Source: an uncultured Gammaproteobacteria bacterium
GTDB lineage: Bacteria; Pseudomonadota; Gammaproteobacteria; PS1; Pseudothioglobaceae
Assembly: GCA_902556205.1 (NCBI GenBank)
Contig: CACDVH010000015.1
Coordinates: 1-37,382, forward strand
Direction: 5' to 3'
Length of the DNA: 37,382 nt
The translations under genes and the position numbers were made by a program. Every line of letters begins with the position of its first letter. Positions within the stretch are counted from its first letter, which is position 1. Below, piece after piece: positions 1 to 9,597 of this stretch. The notes under the pieces are model-generated. The model ran no database searches. It had not been told where the DNA came from and saw only the letters and a program-made list of their open reading frames with translations.

Positions 1-1642
1 TAGCAAGTCTGTGAGCAATGATGAGCGTTGTTCGTCCCTGCATTAATCTTTTCAAAGCTTCTTGAACTTTTTGTTCGCTGTTTGCGTCTAATGCGCTTGT
101 TGCTTCATCTAAAAGTAGTATCGAAGGATCTTTAAGAATGGCACGAGCAATTGCTATGCGTTGACGCTGCCCACCAGACAATCTTACGCCTTGCTCCCCC
201 AAGTAACTATCAAAGCCATCGGGAAGTTTCTCTATGAAATCTAACGCAAATGCCTCCTTAGCTGCAGATTTAATCTGCTCAGCATTTGCATGAGGGTCAC
301 CATAGCTAATATTATGAGATACATCTGCTGAAAATAGGGTTGGCTGTTGCGGGACCACTCCAATATTTGTTCTGAGGTTCACCGGATCAAGACTCATAAT
401 ATCTAAATCTCCGACTTCAATACTGCCGTTGGATGGGTCATAAAACCTTTGAATTAACTCGAATACTGTTGTTTTTCCAGAACCAGATAGCCCAACAATG
501 GCTACAGTTTCCCCCTCACCAACCTTGAAACTTATTTCCTCCAGTGCTTTTTCCTGGGGTCTAGATGGATAACTAAAGCTGACGTTGTTAAAGTCCAAAG
601 ATAGAGGCCCATCTGGCAAGTCTATGGCTTGAGTGGGAGGCTGAATTTCTGACTCTTCAGAGAGCAATTCTAGGAGTCTTTCCGTTGCTCCTGCTGCCCT
701 TTGAAGCTGGCCATAGATTTCAGAGATAACTGCAACTGATCTTGCCACCATTATTGCGTAAAAAACAAAGGAGGCTAGTTCACCAGCTGAGATGTCACCG
801 TTCGTCACATCTTTGGCGCCAAACCAAATCATTGCGCCAAGTCCTGTAAACACGAGAATCATAGCTGCAGCAATAAGCAATGAGCTCTGCATAATTCTTC
901 TCTTTGCAGCGCTGAAAGCTTTTTCAACCTCATTTTTGAATGCTATGGATTCTTCAGGCTCACGAGTGAAGCTTTGAACTACTTTAATATTTTGAACAAT
1001 CTCACCTGCATAAGTGCCGATGTCTGCAACAGTATCTTGGCTCTTGCGCGACAGAGCTCTCAATCGACGACCATAGATGGCCATTGGAAGAAGAATGATT
1101 GGCACTGTAACAAGGACAATTAATGCCAGCTTTAAATTAGTAATGAGCATCATTACTAATCCGCCCAGGAACAAAAGGACGCTACTTAAGGCCATCGAGA
1201 TTGAAAATCCAAAAATGGACTGCAACAATGTAGTATCTGTTGTCAATCGAGCATTGATTTCTCCACTACGATTTATCTCAAAGTAATGCGGATGGAGTGT
1301 TAAAAGGTGATTGAATACTGCTAAACGCACATCATTACTAACTCTCTCTCCAATCCATGATACAAAATAGAATCTAAAGAAAGTGCCAATTACTAAAGTG
1401 ATTAAAACAATTGCAATGATGATCAATTGGTTATTCTGAAGAGTGTATATACCTTCATCTATGAATAATTTGATGCCTTGACCAAAAAGGAGAAAAGATA
1501 GAGAAGTAACAATGATTGCAATCAAGGCAATCGTTGCAATTCTTTTATAAGGTTTTATGAAGGGCGATAATTTAAGAAGGATTCTTAAATCCTGTTTTTG
1601 AATTTTTTCAGAAGCACTAGCTTGTCTACTATTTAAGCTCAT
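1..1642 (-). CDS. ABC exporter, fused membrane and ATPase domains (MsbA/HlyB type), C-terminus cut by window edge
   Basis: An ATP-driven exporter half-transporter of the inner membrane. About 547 residues are visible from the ATG at 1642; the frame runs off the left edge, and by family length (roughly 580-600) the last few dozen residues are missing. Residues 1 to about 320 form a six-helix transmembrane domain. The ATPase domain then shows Walker A GLSGSGKTT (about 384-392), the signature LSGGQRQR (about 488), Walker B ILLLDEATSALD (about 505) and the H-loop LIIAHRLA at the very edge. The gene lies 31 bp downstream of gpsA and ends the minus-strand run. The family includes the lipid A flippase MsbA and many drug or lipid exporters; the sequence alone does not decide the substrate, so no symbol is given. 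Confidence 0.9.
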   Translation of the reverse strand, partial: MSLNSRQASASEKIQKQDLRILLKLSPFIKPYKRIATIALIAIIVTSLSFLLFGQGIKLFIDEGIYTLQNNQLIIIAIVLITLVIGTFFRFYFVSWIGERVSNDVRLAVFNHLLTLHPHYFEINRSGEINARLTTDTTLLQSIFGFSISMALSSVLLFLGGLVMMLITNLKLALIVLVTVPIILLPMAIYGRRLRALSRKSQDTVADIGTYAGEIVQNIKVVQSFTREPEESIAFKNEVEKAFSAAKRRIMQSSLLIAAAMILVFTGLGAMIWFGAKDVTNGDISAGELASFVFYAIMVARSVAVISEIYGQLQRAAGATERLLELLSEESEIQPPTQAIDLPDGPLSLDFNNVSFSYPSRPQEKALEEISFKVGEGETVAIVGLSGSGKTTVFELIQRFYDPSNGSIEVGDLDIMSLDPVNLRTNIGVVPQQPTLFSADVSHNISYGDPHANAEQIKSAAKEAFALDFIEKLPDGFDSYLGEQGVRLSGGQRQRIAIARAILKDPSILLLDEATSALDANSEQKVQEALKRLMQGRTTLIIAHRLA

Positions 1643-1673
1643 ATCGATGAGTGAAAATGTATCTAAAAATTAT

Positions 1674-2648
1674 TTACTCATCACTTGGCTTTCTTAAGAG
1701 CAGTTCAGTAACCGCATCCTTAGGAGAAATCTTACCTTGAGTAACTTGAAACACATGTTCGCATATTGGCATTTCTACCTCGAATTTTTGTGCCAACTTA
1801 AGGACCAACTCCAGTGCTTTATAGCCCTCAACAGTTGCATTAATATTCTTCAATGCCATATCTGAAGCGACATTTTTAGCAAGCTCCTTTCCAAAGCGCC
1901 TGTTTCTTGACAAGTCGTCAGAGCAGGTGAGGACTAGATCACCAATTCCAGATAGCCCTTGAAATGTTAATTTATCTGCTCCTAAGGCAACCCCAAGTCT
2001 GGTCATTTCAGCAAGCCCTCTGGTAATTAAAGCAGCCTGAGTATTCGCACCAAAACCCAGTCCACTAGCAATTCCTGCTGCTATAGCAAGAACATTTTTA
2101 ACGGCTCCGCCAACTTGAACTCCAACAATATCCGAATTTGTGTAAGCACGAAGCGTTTTAGTCTGAATGATGTCTGACCAAAATTCTCGCGTCTTTTTAT
2201 CCTCAGATGCCACAACAATAGCTGCCGGCTTTTGTTCCACAATTTCAGCTGCAAAAGTGGGGCCAGAGATAACGCAAGGAAAGTGGCTATTCATTAGCTT
2301 ACTAAAGGTTTCATGAAGGAGGTTTCCACTCAATGGGTCAAAGCCTTTTGAAACCCATGCCAGTGGAATTTGACCTATATCATCTTTAATGATATTGAGC
2401 ACATCAGAGAAGCAAGAGCTGGGAGTAGCAATAAGAACAGCCATTGATTTTTGAATGACTGTATAGCTCGAATCAAGCTTTATATTGTTGCTGAATGACT
2501 TTGAGAGAGCTGGGTGCTGATTACCAAGAGTTTCAGTGTTCTTTTTATCTTTCGTAACTACATAAATAGTATCAAACTTATCACTGAGAGCAATCGCTAG
2601 CGCGCTTCCCCATGCGCCTGCTCCAATGATAGTAAGGGAATTGTTCAT
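1674..2648 (-). CDS. gpsA: Glycerol-3-phosphate dehydrogenase [NAD(P)+]
   Basis: Reduces dihydroxyacetone phosphate to sn-glycerol 3-phosphate, the backbone for phospholipid synthesis, in the cytoplasm. The 324-residue protein has the normal family length. It opens with the nucleotide-binding motif GAGAWGSALA (residues 9-18). It carries the catalytic-lysine region GGAVKNVLAIAAG and the C-terminal substrate motif LVLTCSDDLSRNRRFG. It starts 4 bp after the rhodanese stop, so the two are probably co-transcribed. The same pairing (yibN upstream of gpsA, with grxC and secB between) occurs in enterobacteria. Nothing is missing or odd. Confidence 0.97.
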   Translation of the reverse strand: MNNSLTIIGAGAWGSALAIALSDKFDTIYVVTKDKKNTETLGNQHPALSKSFSNNIKLDSSYTVIQKSMAVLIATPSSCFSDVLNIIKDDIGQIPLAWVSKGFDPLSGNLLHETFSKLMNSHFPCVISGPTFAAEIVEQKPAAIVVASEDKKTREFWSDIIQTKTLRAYTNSDIVGVQVGGAVKNVLAIAAGIASGLGFGANTQAALITRGLAEMTRLGVALGADKLTFQGLSGIGDLVLTCSDDLSRNRRFGKELAKNVASDMALKNINATVEGYKALELVLKLAQKFEVEMPICEHVFQVTQGKISPKDAVTELLLRKPSDE

Positions 2649-2652
2649 TTTC

Positions 2653-3066
2653 TTATCTTTGTATCGGGAGATCAGCCTTCAGCCAGGCATTAAATCCACC
2701 CTTTAAGCTAGATACTTTTTGAAAATCATTTTTTGAAAGAATGTCTGCAATTCGATCAGACCTTGTTCCACTTTTGCAATACACAAGAATATTTTTAGAT
2801 TTGTCCAGTGTATCCATCTTTGCTTTTACTTGACCCATTGGAATGTTGAGATCATTAGAAAGAAATCCAGCCTTCCTCTCTTTTTCCTCTCGAACATCTA
2901 TGATAAGGAGTTCATCATCATCCATTAGAGAAACCGCACCATTGGTATCAACCACTTGATATTTTCTGTACTTTTCACTATAAAGGTTGACGATTAATAA
3001 AATGATTAGAGCAAATAATGTTCCAGTAAGTAATAGCTCGCCTTGTAAAAATTGAATGAATTCCAT
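2653..3066 (-). CDS. Membrane-anchored rhodanese-like sulfurtransferase (YibN type)
   Basis: A 137-residue protein with one N-terminal transmembrane segment (about residues 11-29) followed by a single rhodanese domain facing the cytoplasm. The active-site loop is CKSGTR with the persulfide-forming cysteine at C97, and the family's DVRE motif is at 57-60. The architecture and position just upstream of gpsA match YibN of enterobacteria. Rhodaneses carry sulfane sulfur; the partner of YibN-type proteins is not firmly known. The gene sits 2 bp after trpG/pabA and 4 bp before gpsA, so it is part of a tightly packed operon. Confidence 0.9.
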   Translation of the reverse strand: MEFIQFLQGELLLTGTLFALIILLIVNLYSEKYRKYQVVDTNGAVSLMDDDELLIIDVREEKERKAGFLSNDLNIPMGQVKAKMDTLDKSKNILVYCKSGTRSDRIADILSKNDFQKVSSLKGGFNAWLKADLPIQR

Positions 3067-3068
3067 AA

Positions 3069-3653
3069 TTATTTATTGTCCTGTAAAAAAGTATCAAGCA
3101 TTTGGTGCCCATGCTCAGTCAAAATTGACTCTGGATGAAATTGAACCCCTTCAATGGGATGAGTCTTGTGACGAACCCCCATGATTTCTTCTAATTCACC
3201 AGACTCTGTATTAGTCCACGCTGTCATCTCAAAGCATTCAGGCAATGATTCCTTTTCAGCGACTAGGGAGTGGTAACGAGTTGCATTGAGGGGATTCTTG
3301 AGGCCTTTGAAAACGCTTTTAGAGGTGTGATGGACGGGAGAAACTTTTCCATGCATAATTTTTTGAGCACCTATAATACTCCCACCAAAGGACTGTACAA
3401 TGGCCTGAAAACCGAGGCAGACCCCTAGTATGGGAAATTGACCTGCTAATTTGTCTATAAGCTCTAGTGAAATTCCAGCTTCATTTGGAGTGCATGGACC
3501 TGGAGAAATAACAATATATTTAGGATTTAGCTTTTTTATCTCTGGAACCGTGATTTGGTCATTTCTATGAACAATAACCTCTTGACCTAGTTCACCAAAA
3601 TATTGAACTAAGTTATAGGTAAATGAGTCATAGTTGTCAATCATTAGTAACAT
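3069..3653 (-). CDS. trpG: Glutamine amidotransferase of anthranilate / aminodeoxychorismate synthase (TrpG/PabA)
   Basis: Supplies ammonia from glutamine to the chorismate-using partner subunit TrpE or PabB. The 194-residue class I GATase has the nucleophile in GVCLGFQA (C79) and the His-Glu pair of the triad in QFHPES (H173, E175). The N-terminus [14 protein letters not shown] is the canonical start of this family. No trpE or pabB lies in the window, so the protein may serve both tryptophan and folate synthesis; the sequence does not separate TrpG from PabA. The next gene but one upstream, ubiC, also consumes chorismate, so two chorismate-using steps share this run. Confidence 0.93.
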   Translation of the reverse strand: MLLMIDNYDSFTYNLVQYFGELGQEVIVHRNDQITVPEIKKLNPKYIVISPGPCTPNEAGISLELIDKLAGQFPILGVCLGFQAIVQSFGGSIIGAQKIMHGKVSPVHHTSKSVFKGLKNPLNATRYHSLVAEKESLPECFEMTAWTNTESGELEEIMGVRHKTHPIEGVQFHPESILTEHGHQMLDTFLQDNK

Positions 3654-3687
3654 ATTGAACCCAGCCTGAAGGCGAAAAAATCTAAGT

Positions 3688-4401
3688 TTATTTTACAGAT
3701 AAAAAAGAAACAAAGTTGAGGCACTGAAAGAAGCAGCTGGTCTCAACAAAGCCACAATCACGTAAACGGTTTAGGTGTTGTTCTTTTGTCTCAGTAATGA
3801 GAACGTTTTCGATTGCTTGGCGTTTGTTTGCAATTTCAAGTTCACTATATCCGTTCTCTTTCTTAAAATCCATATGGAGTTTTGTAATCTGATTTTGCGT
3901 TACTGCATCGTCAAAGTGAATCTTTTCACTTATGATGAGAATACCACCTGATTCAAGGCCATCATAAATTTTTTTTATGAGATTTGAGCGAAGATTGACA
4001 TCAATAAACTGAAGTGTCAAATTCAAAACCACAATCGACGCGCTGTTAATTTTAACTTGGTTTATGTCATCACATATTGCTTGTAAATTATCTACTTTAT
4101 TATGAAGATTTTTTTCACACTGTTCAACCATTTTCTTAGAGTTATCAATGGCAAAAAACTGATTATTCTTGCTTTTATTGTTCAGTGCTATTGAAAGTGT
4201 TATGGCACCAGTGGATGACCCAAGATCATAATAGTTAGTATTATCTTGGCCATACATTCTAGCAATTAGGCCAATCATTTGGATCATGGAGTCATATCCT
4301 GGAACTGATCTTCTGACCATGTCATCAAAAACTTTGACAACATCTTGATCAAATCTAAAATCAGCGATATCACTTTGTTTATTAAATAAGTTGTCACGCA
4401 T
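3688..4401 (-). CDS. cmoA: Carboxy-S-adenosyl-L-methionine synthase
   Basis: Makes carboxy-SAM from SAM and prephenate. CmoB uses it to form the 5-carboxymethoxyuridine wobble modification in tRNAs. The 237-residue methyltransferase-fold protein has the diagnostic N-terminal pattern with RRSVPGY (30-36), the SAM loop YYDLGSSTG (57-65) and NLTLQF (127-132). Usual length is about 245. Its usual partner cmoB is not next to it. The start codon overlaps the end of ubiC by 8 bp, which suggests translational coupling. Confidence 0.95.
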   Translation of the reverse strand: MRDNLFNKQSDIADFRFDQDVVKVFDDMVRRSVPGYDSMIQMIGLIARMYGQDNTNYYDLGSSTGAITLSIALNNKSKNNQFFAIDNSKKMVEQCEKNLHNKVDNLQAICDDINQVKINSASIVVLNLTLQFIDVNLRSNLIKKIYDGLESGGILIISEKIHFDDAVTQNQITKLHMDFKKENGYSELEIANKRQAIENVLITETKEQHLNRLRDCGFVETSCFFQCLNFVSFLSVK

Positions 4402-4870
4402 ATAGTGACTCCAAAAATATCTCAGTAACGAGAAGATTAGTCTTACCTACAGTAAACGTAGAGCGTCTTGCCCACGAATTCTGAAAGCTTCCTACCTCTA
4501 GATGACCACGCTTTATTTCAGGGTCATCAAATAAAATTTCTCCAAGAGGTCTAGACCCTATTTTTAAAATATCAGTTGTATCCTCGGTTAGTGGAATGAG
4601 TGAGCGAGCATTAACTACAGGCTTTTGATTCCCTAGAAGTTCAACTTCCCTAACTATAATTCCTTGGTTTTGAGTTGAGCTTAAAAGTTCATATTCGCAA
4701 TGATAGGGCAAGCTTTCTTTTTGTGAGAGCACGTTCACTTCAAAGTCTTCATATTTCACTTTAAGTTTGTGAGTTAAAGACATACTATCTAGGAGCCAAA
4801 TACTAACATGAGTTGGTATTTTCTCCTTTGAATGATAGACTCGCCAATTAAATTTGTCTGGATTAAACAT
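4394..4870 (-). CDS. ubiC: Chorismate pyruvate-lyase
   Basis: Splits chorismate into 4-hydroxybenzoate and pyruvate, the first committed step of ubiquinone synthesis. At 158 residues it is close to the E. coli enzyme (165). Recognisable blocks are WLLDSMS near the start, VREVEL with R74, ARSLIP (88-93), PLGEILF (108-114), WARRSTF (133-139) and the C-terminal LLVTEIF with E150. R74 and E150 correspond to the product-binding arginine and glutamate of the family. ubiA does not follow; the gene is coupled by overlap to cmoA instead. Overall identity to E. coli looks modest, but the block order is clear. Confidence 0.88.
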   Translation of the reverse strand: MFNPDKFNWRVYHSKEKIPTHVSIWLLDSMSLTHKLKVKYEDFEVNVLSQKESLPYHCEYELLSSTQNQGIIVREVELLGNQKPVVNARSLIPLTEDTTDILKIGSRPLGEILFDDPEIKRGHLEVGSFQNSWARRSTFTVGKTNLLVTEIFLESLYA

Positions 4871-4918
4871 AAGCGCTATATTTTACAAGAATCTATGTTT
4901 TTTTAAATTCAAAAAAAG

Positions 4919-6985
4919 TTACGCATCAAAATAATGGGTTTTTTCTTCATCTATCCATCGATTGATTAAGGCATTTTGACTCTCTAGCCTTGCCTCGAGC
5001 ATTTTTGAAGAATAGTATCCCGCCTCTTTGAGGAGATAGGCATCTCTAACAATATTGGCAATTTTCATAGAGGCTATGCCTGTTTGTTGCGTACCTAATA
5101 TCTCTCCTGGGCCTCGAAGCTCTAGATCTTTTTGGGCAATCATAAAGCCATCATTGCTCTGTCTGAGAATGTCAAGTCTCTCTTTGGCATAGTCACTCAG
5201 AGGTGATTGATACATGAGAATACAGATACTCTTCTCAGAGCCTCTTCCAACACGTCCTCTGAGCTGATGAAGCTGAGCTAAACCCAGACGCTCTGCATTT
5301 TCAACAATCATCAGACTTGCGTTAGGTACATTTACTCCAACCTCTATGACAGTTGTTGCAACTAGCAGATTAATTCGTCCATTTTCAAAATCTTTCATAA
5401 TGCTTTCTTTCTCGACCTTTGTAAGCCTTCCATGAATCATGACTACTGTTAAATCCTTAAGATGGTCTTTGAGGTATTTGAAGGTTTTTTCTGCCGACTC
5501 TGCTCTGAGGGCTTCTGACTCCTCAATAAGGGTACAAACCCAATAAATTTGCCGCCCCTCATTTGAAATTTTTCTCATCTTACTGATTAGCTCATCTCTT
5601 CTCAAATTACTTAATGCAATGGTTTCAACTGCCTGACGCCCTGGAGGTAATTCATCTATGATAGAGGTATCAAGATCAGCATAGGCGCTCATTGTTAATG
5701 ATCTGGGTATTGGTGTTGCAGTCATGACGAGTTGGTGCGGGGTATTATTGGCTTTTTTTGTAAGGGATAGCCTCTGATGAACACCAAATTTATGCTGTTC
5801 ATCAATGATGACTAGAGACAAATCTTTAAAGTTGACACTGTCTTGGAAAAGCGCATGGGTTCCAATTACAACTTTTGCCTTACCACTCTCTATAAGGCTT
5901 AACTGCTCTCTTCTTTCTTGGGTATTTTGAGATCCCGAGAGGTATGCAATTTGAATATTTAAGGACTCAAGGTATTGAGTAAAATTTTGAAGATGTTGCC
6001 GGGCCAGAATTTCAGTAGGAGCCATAATTGCAGCCTGAAAGTTATTCTCAACCGCTTGAATGAGAGCAAAAACTGCAACAATGGTTTTTCCTGATCCAAC
6101 ATCTCCCTGAAGAAGTCTAAGCATTGGCTCTGAACTCGCTAAATCATCATTAATTTCTTTGATGCATCGAGACTGCGCATTAGTTAAGTTGAAATCAATT
6201 GAGTTCAAGAGCTTATCACTCAAAGTGTTATTAAGTATGAATGCATTAGTTTTTTTACCTTTTCGGGCTTTTTTAGTTTTCAATAGACTAAGCCGGTGAG
6301 TGGCCAGTTCCTCAATAATCAATCTTTGCTGTGAGATATGTTTAAAGGACTCAATTTTGGATAAATCTTCATCTTTTTCTGGATGATGAAGTAGCATTAA
6401 TGAGCTTTTAAGGCTCGGCATAGATTGCTGGGTTATTTTTTCAAAATAATCATCAAGTTTGCTAATTTTTAGCACCTCAAGAGAGTAATTAACCCATTGT
6501 TTTATTTTATTTTGACTGATGCCAGAGCACAGAGGATAGATTGGAGTGAGGGTTGGCTCTAGGAGCGGACTCTGGTTTTGAGTAATAATTCGATATTCAG
6601 GATGATGCATCTCAAGACCCTTACGACCAATCTTAATTTCTCCAAAGCACTGCATTGTCTCACCTCTTATAAGAGCTTGTTTTTGATATTGATTAAAATG
6701 AAAAAAACGCAATAGGATTCTATGGTTTTGGTTGTCAGATAAATAACATAGCAATTGTCTTTGTCTTGAGGGAATGACTTCAATTCTGTCGATAGTTGCT
6801 TCAATTAAAATCTCATCATGAATACCCGCATCTGAAAGGGGGGTAATTGATGTTTTGTCTTGATACCTAGTGGGCAGATGAAAAACCAAGTGTTCTAGGG
6901 TGTGGATTCCTAGCTGATTTAATCTGTCAGAGGTTTTCTTCCCTAATCCTTTAATCGAGATGATTGGATCAGAGATTGAAGGCAT
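4919..6985 (-). CDS. recG: ATP-dependent DNA helicase RecG
   Basis: Remodels stalled replication forks and branch-migrates Holliday junctions. The 688 residues match the family (E. coli 693). The N-terminal part has a helix-hairpin-helix-like stretch (IKGLGKKTSDRL, 11-22) and the OB-fold wedge domain (about 55-150). The helicase core has Walker A GDVGSGKT (294-301), motif Ia PTEILARQH (323-331), the DEQH box (395-398), motif III TATPIPR (422-428), and motif VI HQLRGRVGRG followed by the C-terminal TRG region. It lies 4 bp downstream of ridA. Confidence 0.97.
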   Translation of the reverse strand: MPSISDPIISIKGLGKKTSDRLNQLGIHTLEHLVFHLPTRYQDKTSITPLSDAGIHDEILIEATIDRIEVIPSRQRQLLCYLSDNQNHRILLRFFHFNQYQKQALIRGETMQCFGEIKIGRKGLEMHHPEYRIITQNQSPLLEPTLTPIYPLCSGISQNKIKQWVNYSLEVLKISKLDDYFEKITQQSMPSLKSSLMLLHHPEKDEDLSKIESFKHISQQRLIIEELATHRLSLLKTKKARKGKKTNAFILNNTLSDKLLNSIDFNLTNAQSRCIKEINDDLASSEPMLRLLQGDVGSGKTIVAVFALIQAVENNFQAAIMAPTEILARQHLQNFTQYLESLNIQIAYLSGSQNTQERREQLSLIESGKAKVVIGTHALFQDSVNFKDLSLVIIDEQHKFGVHQRLSLTKKANNTPHQLVMTATPIPRSLTMSAYADLDTSIIDELPPGRQAVETIALSNLRRDELISKMRKISNEGRQIYWVCTLIEESEALRAESAEKTFKYLKDHLKDLTVVMIHGRLTKVEKESIMKDFENGRINLLVATTVIEVGVNVPNASLMIVENAERLGLAQLHQLRGRVGRGSEKSICILMYQSPLSDYAKERLDILRQSNDGFMIAQKDLELRGPGEILGTQQTGIASMKIANIVRDAYLLKEAGYYSSKMLEARLESQNALINRWIDEEKTHYFDA

Positions 6986-6989
6986 AAAT

Positions 6990-7397
6990 TTAGAAGCTGT
7001 AAGAGTCCGAACTAATTACCATAACACCATCCATTTCTACGCCAACCCCTTTCGGGAGCTCTTTTACTCCAATTGCTGCTCTTGCAGGATAAGGTTCAGA
7101 GAAATAAGTTGCCATAATCTCATTCAATGCTGCAAAGTTACTTAGATCTGTTAAAAAAATGTTCAATTTAACTATGTCACTTAAATTGCCTTTTGATCCT
7201 TCACATAAGGCCTTAAGATTCTTAAACACTTGATGAATTTGTTCTTCAATGCCTCCTTCAACAATTTCCATTGTCTCTGGAATAAGAGGAATTTGTCCCG
7301 AAAGATAAATTGTTGTTCCACCGTTTACAGCAACTGCTTGCGAGTAAATACCGATCGCAGCAGGGGCTTTATCAGTTGAAATAATATGTTTTTTCAT
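6990..7397 (-). CDS. ridA: RidA family reactive intermediate deaminase
   Basis: Hydrolyses reactive enamine/imine intermediates released by PLP enzymes such as threonine dehydratase. The 135-residue YjgF/YER057c/UK114-fold protein keeps the active-site residues of true RidA: Y18, the arginine in PARAAIG (R106) and E121. These are equivalent to the Tyr, Arg105 and Glu120 set in E. coli. It is the first gene of the minus-strand run and stops 4 bp before recG. In many gammaproteobacteria ridA follows spoT near recG, so the neighbourhood fits an ancestral spoT-ridA-recG order from which spoT has been lost or moved. Confidence 0.95.
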   Translation of the reverse strand: MKKHIISTDKAPAAIGIYSQAVAVNGGTTIYLSGQIPLIPETMEIVEGGIEEQIHQVFKNLKALCEGSKGNLSDIVKLNIFLTDLSNFAALNEIMATYFSEPYPARAAIGVKELPKGVGVEMDGVMVISSDSYSF

Positions 7398-7469
7398 AAC
7401 ATTAAAATATTGAAGTAAATTAGTTTAATTATATTAGGGATTCATTTTTTGGAGAACTCTTTTTATCTA

Positions 7470-8642
7470 TTATTTGATAGTGTATTTCATTTTCCAAATA
7501 ATAAGGACTGCAATAACTGATAAAGATACAGCTAATAGAATTGAAGAGTCATAGCTATTATTCTTCTCGAATAGCCATCCTGCTAGAGAGGGCGAGATGA
7601 GACCCGCTGCTCCCCAGGCAGTAAAAACTCGACCATAGATTTTTGCTGATAGGTCTTTACCTACCAAATGATTTACAAGTGTTGGGTAGATTGCTATTAC
7701 AGCTCCATAGATGGATGCGATAGTCACTAGCAAAAAAATTAAAAGGTGAACATTTGTAATTGTTGAAAGACCTATAAGAGCTAAACAATTAATGAGCAAT
7801 ATAATAAGAAGAGGTCGTTTACAACCATATCGGTCCACAAGCCAGCCTGCATAAATTCCAGCGAATGCACTTCCTAGAGTCATCAGAGTAATTGAAGAGA
7901 TGGCTATTAGTGTTGATCCACCAAAAGAAATGATCAGTGGAACTGCATGTCCAATTGCCATCAGTCCTGCAAAAACTCCTAAAAAATAACCTAACCAAAG
8001 TGGAATAATTTTTGAATTTCTAGATTGAATGGGTGCGTCAGCTTGTAACTCTTTTTTGATACGCACATTAGAGAATTTATAGCAAGCCAGACCAATCATG
8101 ACTATTGATGAAAGAGATGCGAGGCCAATGATATAGCCTTTGATAAATCCAAAATAGCTGAATAAAAATGGGTATAGCATTGAAAATGCAACTGCGCCAA
8201 ATGCATAGGAGGCGGTTACAAGTCCAAGTGCATATCCAAGATTATCCCTCTCAGTTATGGATGAAACGATAAAGAGTGAGAGGCCATAACCTAGGCCGCT
8301 GGAGAGTCCAAAAAGAAAGCCGTAACCAACTATCCAGCCAAGCCAGCTCTGCGAACTTGAGAAAAAAAGACCAATGATGGGTAATATCATAATCAACAAG
8401 ATTAGAAGATTGGGTGAGAATTTACGATAAAGAATATGACCAAAAAATACTGCTAAAGTGACATTAACCAGTGCAATAGAGTAAACCAAACTAGACGCCA
8501 TTCGGCCGACACCAGTTTGAATTTCAATGTTTTGAATGAGAGTGCTGAAGGCGTGAACAGTGCCCATACAGAAAGTAATTAAAAGACAGGCAATTAAGGC
8601 AAGAAGCCTTTCCCTATTTGAATTTTTAGGCTTTGAACTCAT
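7470..8642 (-). CDS. MFS transporter, OFA (oxalate/formate antiporter-like) family
   Basis: An inner-membrane secondary carrier of 390 residues with about 12 hydrophobic segments after a short basic N-terminus (residues 1-12). The MFS motif-A loop appears as GWLVDRYGCKRP (266-277). The stretch GRVFTAWGAAGLISPSLAGW (337-356) resembles the conserved TM10-TM11 region of the OFA family. Members move oxalate/formate, pyruvate-like monocarboxylates or remain unassigned, so the substrate is open. It follows potC after 47 bp with no visible terminator and may be read through from the importer operon. Confidence 0.82.
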   Translation of the reverse strand: MSSKPKNSNRERLLALIACLLITFCMGTVHAFSTLIQNIEIQTGVGRMASSLVYSIALVNVTLAVFFGHILYRKFSPNLLILLIMILPIIGLFFSSSQSWLGWIVGYGFLFGLSSGLGYGLSLFIVSSITERDNLGYALGLVTASYAFGAVAFSMLYPFLFSYFGFIKGYIIGLASLSSIVMIGLACYKFSNVRIKKELQADAPIQSRNSKIIPLWLGYFLGVFAGLMAIGHAVPLIISFGGSTLIAISSITLMTLGSAFAGIYAGWLVDRYGCKRPLLIILLINCLALIGLSTITNVHLLIFLLVTIASIYGAVIAIYPTLVNHLVGKDLSAKIYGRVFTAWGAAGLISPSLAGWLFEKNNSYDSSILLAVSLSVIAVLIIWKMKYTIK

Positions 8643-8689
8643 CTAGAAACTATACATTAAAAATGAATTATTAATGCAAGTCGGTTAAT

Positions 8690-9595
8690 TTAATGAGGAG
8701 TAATCCCGCGAATTTTTTCAGCTCTGCGACGAAGCATCTCAAGTGTTGTCAGAAGTAATATAGAGAATATTACTAGAATGGTTGCTGCAGCTAGAATTGT
8801 AGGACTGATTTCATTACGAATACCAGACCACATCTGTCTTGGGAGTGTGTATTGCTCTGGACCACCAACAAAAAGAACAATCACAACTTCATCGAATGAA
8901 GTAATGAAGGCAAACAAAGCGCCTGAGATAACGCCAGGTGCAATGAGAGGTGCTTGTATTTTTAAAAAATTTCTTAGTGGAGAGCCCCCTAAAGTTGCTC
9001 CAGCTCGAAGAAGATTATTATCAAAACCAGCAAGAGAAGCGGTAACTGTTATAACGACGAAAGGTATCCCTAGAATTGTATGTGCGATGATTAATCCTGG
9101 AAGAGTAGCCACCAGATTTACTTTGGCAAAAAAGAAGAACATACCTGCAGCAGTAATAATAAGCGGAACAATCATTGGTGAGATCATAAGCGCCATTATT
9201 AGGCGATTAAAAGGCATATGTCGATTTGACAAACCTAATGCAGCAAGCGTTCCTAAAACACTAGCAAAGAAAGTTGCAAAGACGGCAATCAACGCACTAT
9301 TTTTAATGCCAATCATCCACCTATCTGTACACACAGTTGTGCCAGAATTTGCAGTACAAATACCAAGTAGCTCTTTATACCATCGTGTACCATAACCATC
9401 AAAGTTAAAGGACCAAGTATCAAAGCTAAAGATTTTCATCTCAGGTATGAATTGTAGAAAAACAGAATTCGTAAATGAGAGAGGAATTACAACAATAAGA
9501 GGCGCTACAAGGAAAAATAGTACGAGCCCACAAAATGTCCTGTAAGTATAGAACCAAAGCTTTTCTCGAGGAGTTGTATAAGAAGGAAATTTCAT
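8690..9595 (-). CDS. potC: Polyamine-type ABC transporter permease (PotC-like)
   Basis: The second permease of a spermidine/putrescine-type importer; 301 residues with about six membrane helices. The ATPase-coupling EAA loop is RAGATLGGSPLRNFLKIQAP (197-216), ending before an IAPGV stretch. The periplasmic loop after TM1 is longer than in E. coli PotC (264 residues) and carries two cysteines, C80 and C89, nine residues apart, which could form a disulfide. It begins 2 bp after the potB stop. The symbol reflects family membership; the real substrate may be a polyamine or a related cationic or amino compound. Confidence 0.85.
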   Translation of the reverse strand: MKFPSYTTPREKLWFYTYRTFCGLVLFFLVAPLIVVIPLSFTNSVFLQFIPEMKIFSFDTWSFNFDGYGTRWYKELLGICTANSGTTVCTDRWMIGIKNSALIAVFATFFASVLGTLAALGLSNRHMPFNRLIMALMISPMIVPLIITAAGMFFFFAKVNLVATLPGLIIAHTILGIPFVVITVTASLAGFDNNLLRAGATLGGSPLRNFLKIQAPLIAPGVISGALFAFITSFDEVVIVLFVGGPEQYTLPRQMWSGIRNEISPTILAAATILVIFSILLLTTLEMLRRRAEKIRGITPH

Positions 9596-9597
9596 AG

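Noticed and set aside
8778-9395. A 205-codon open frame on the plus strand opposite potC
   Set aside because: It lies wholly antisense to a clear permease gene. Its product is an odd mix rich in Ile, Ala, Lys and Pro with no family motif and no ribosome site, so it is a mirror of codon usage.
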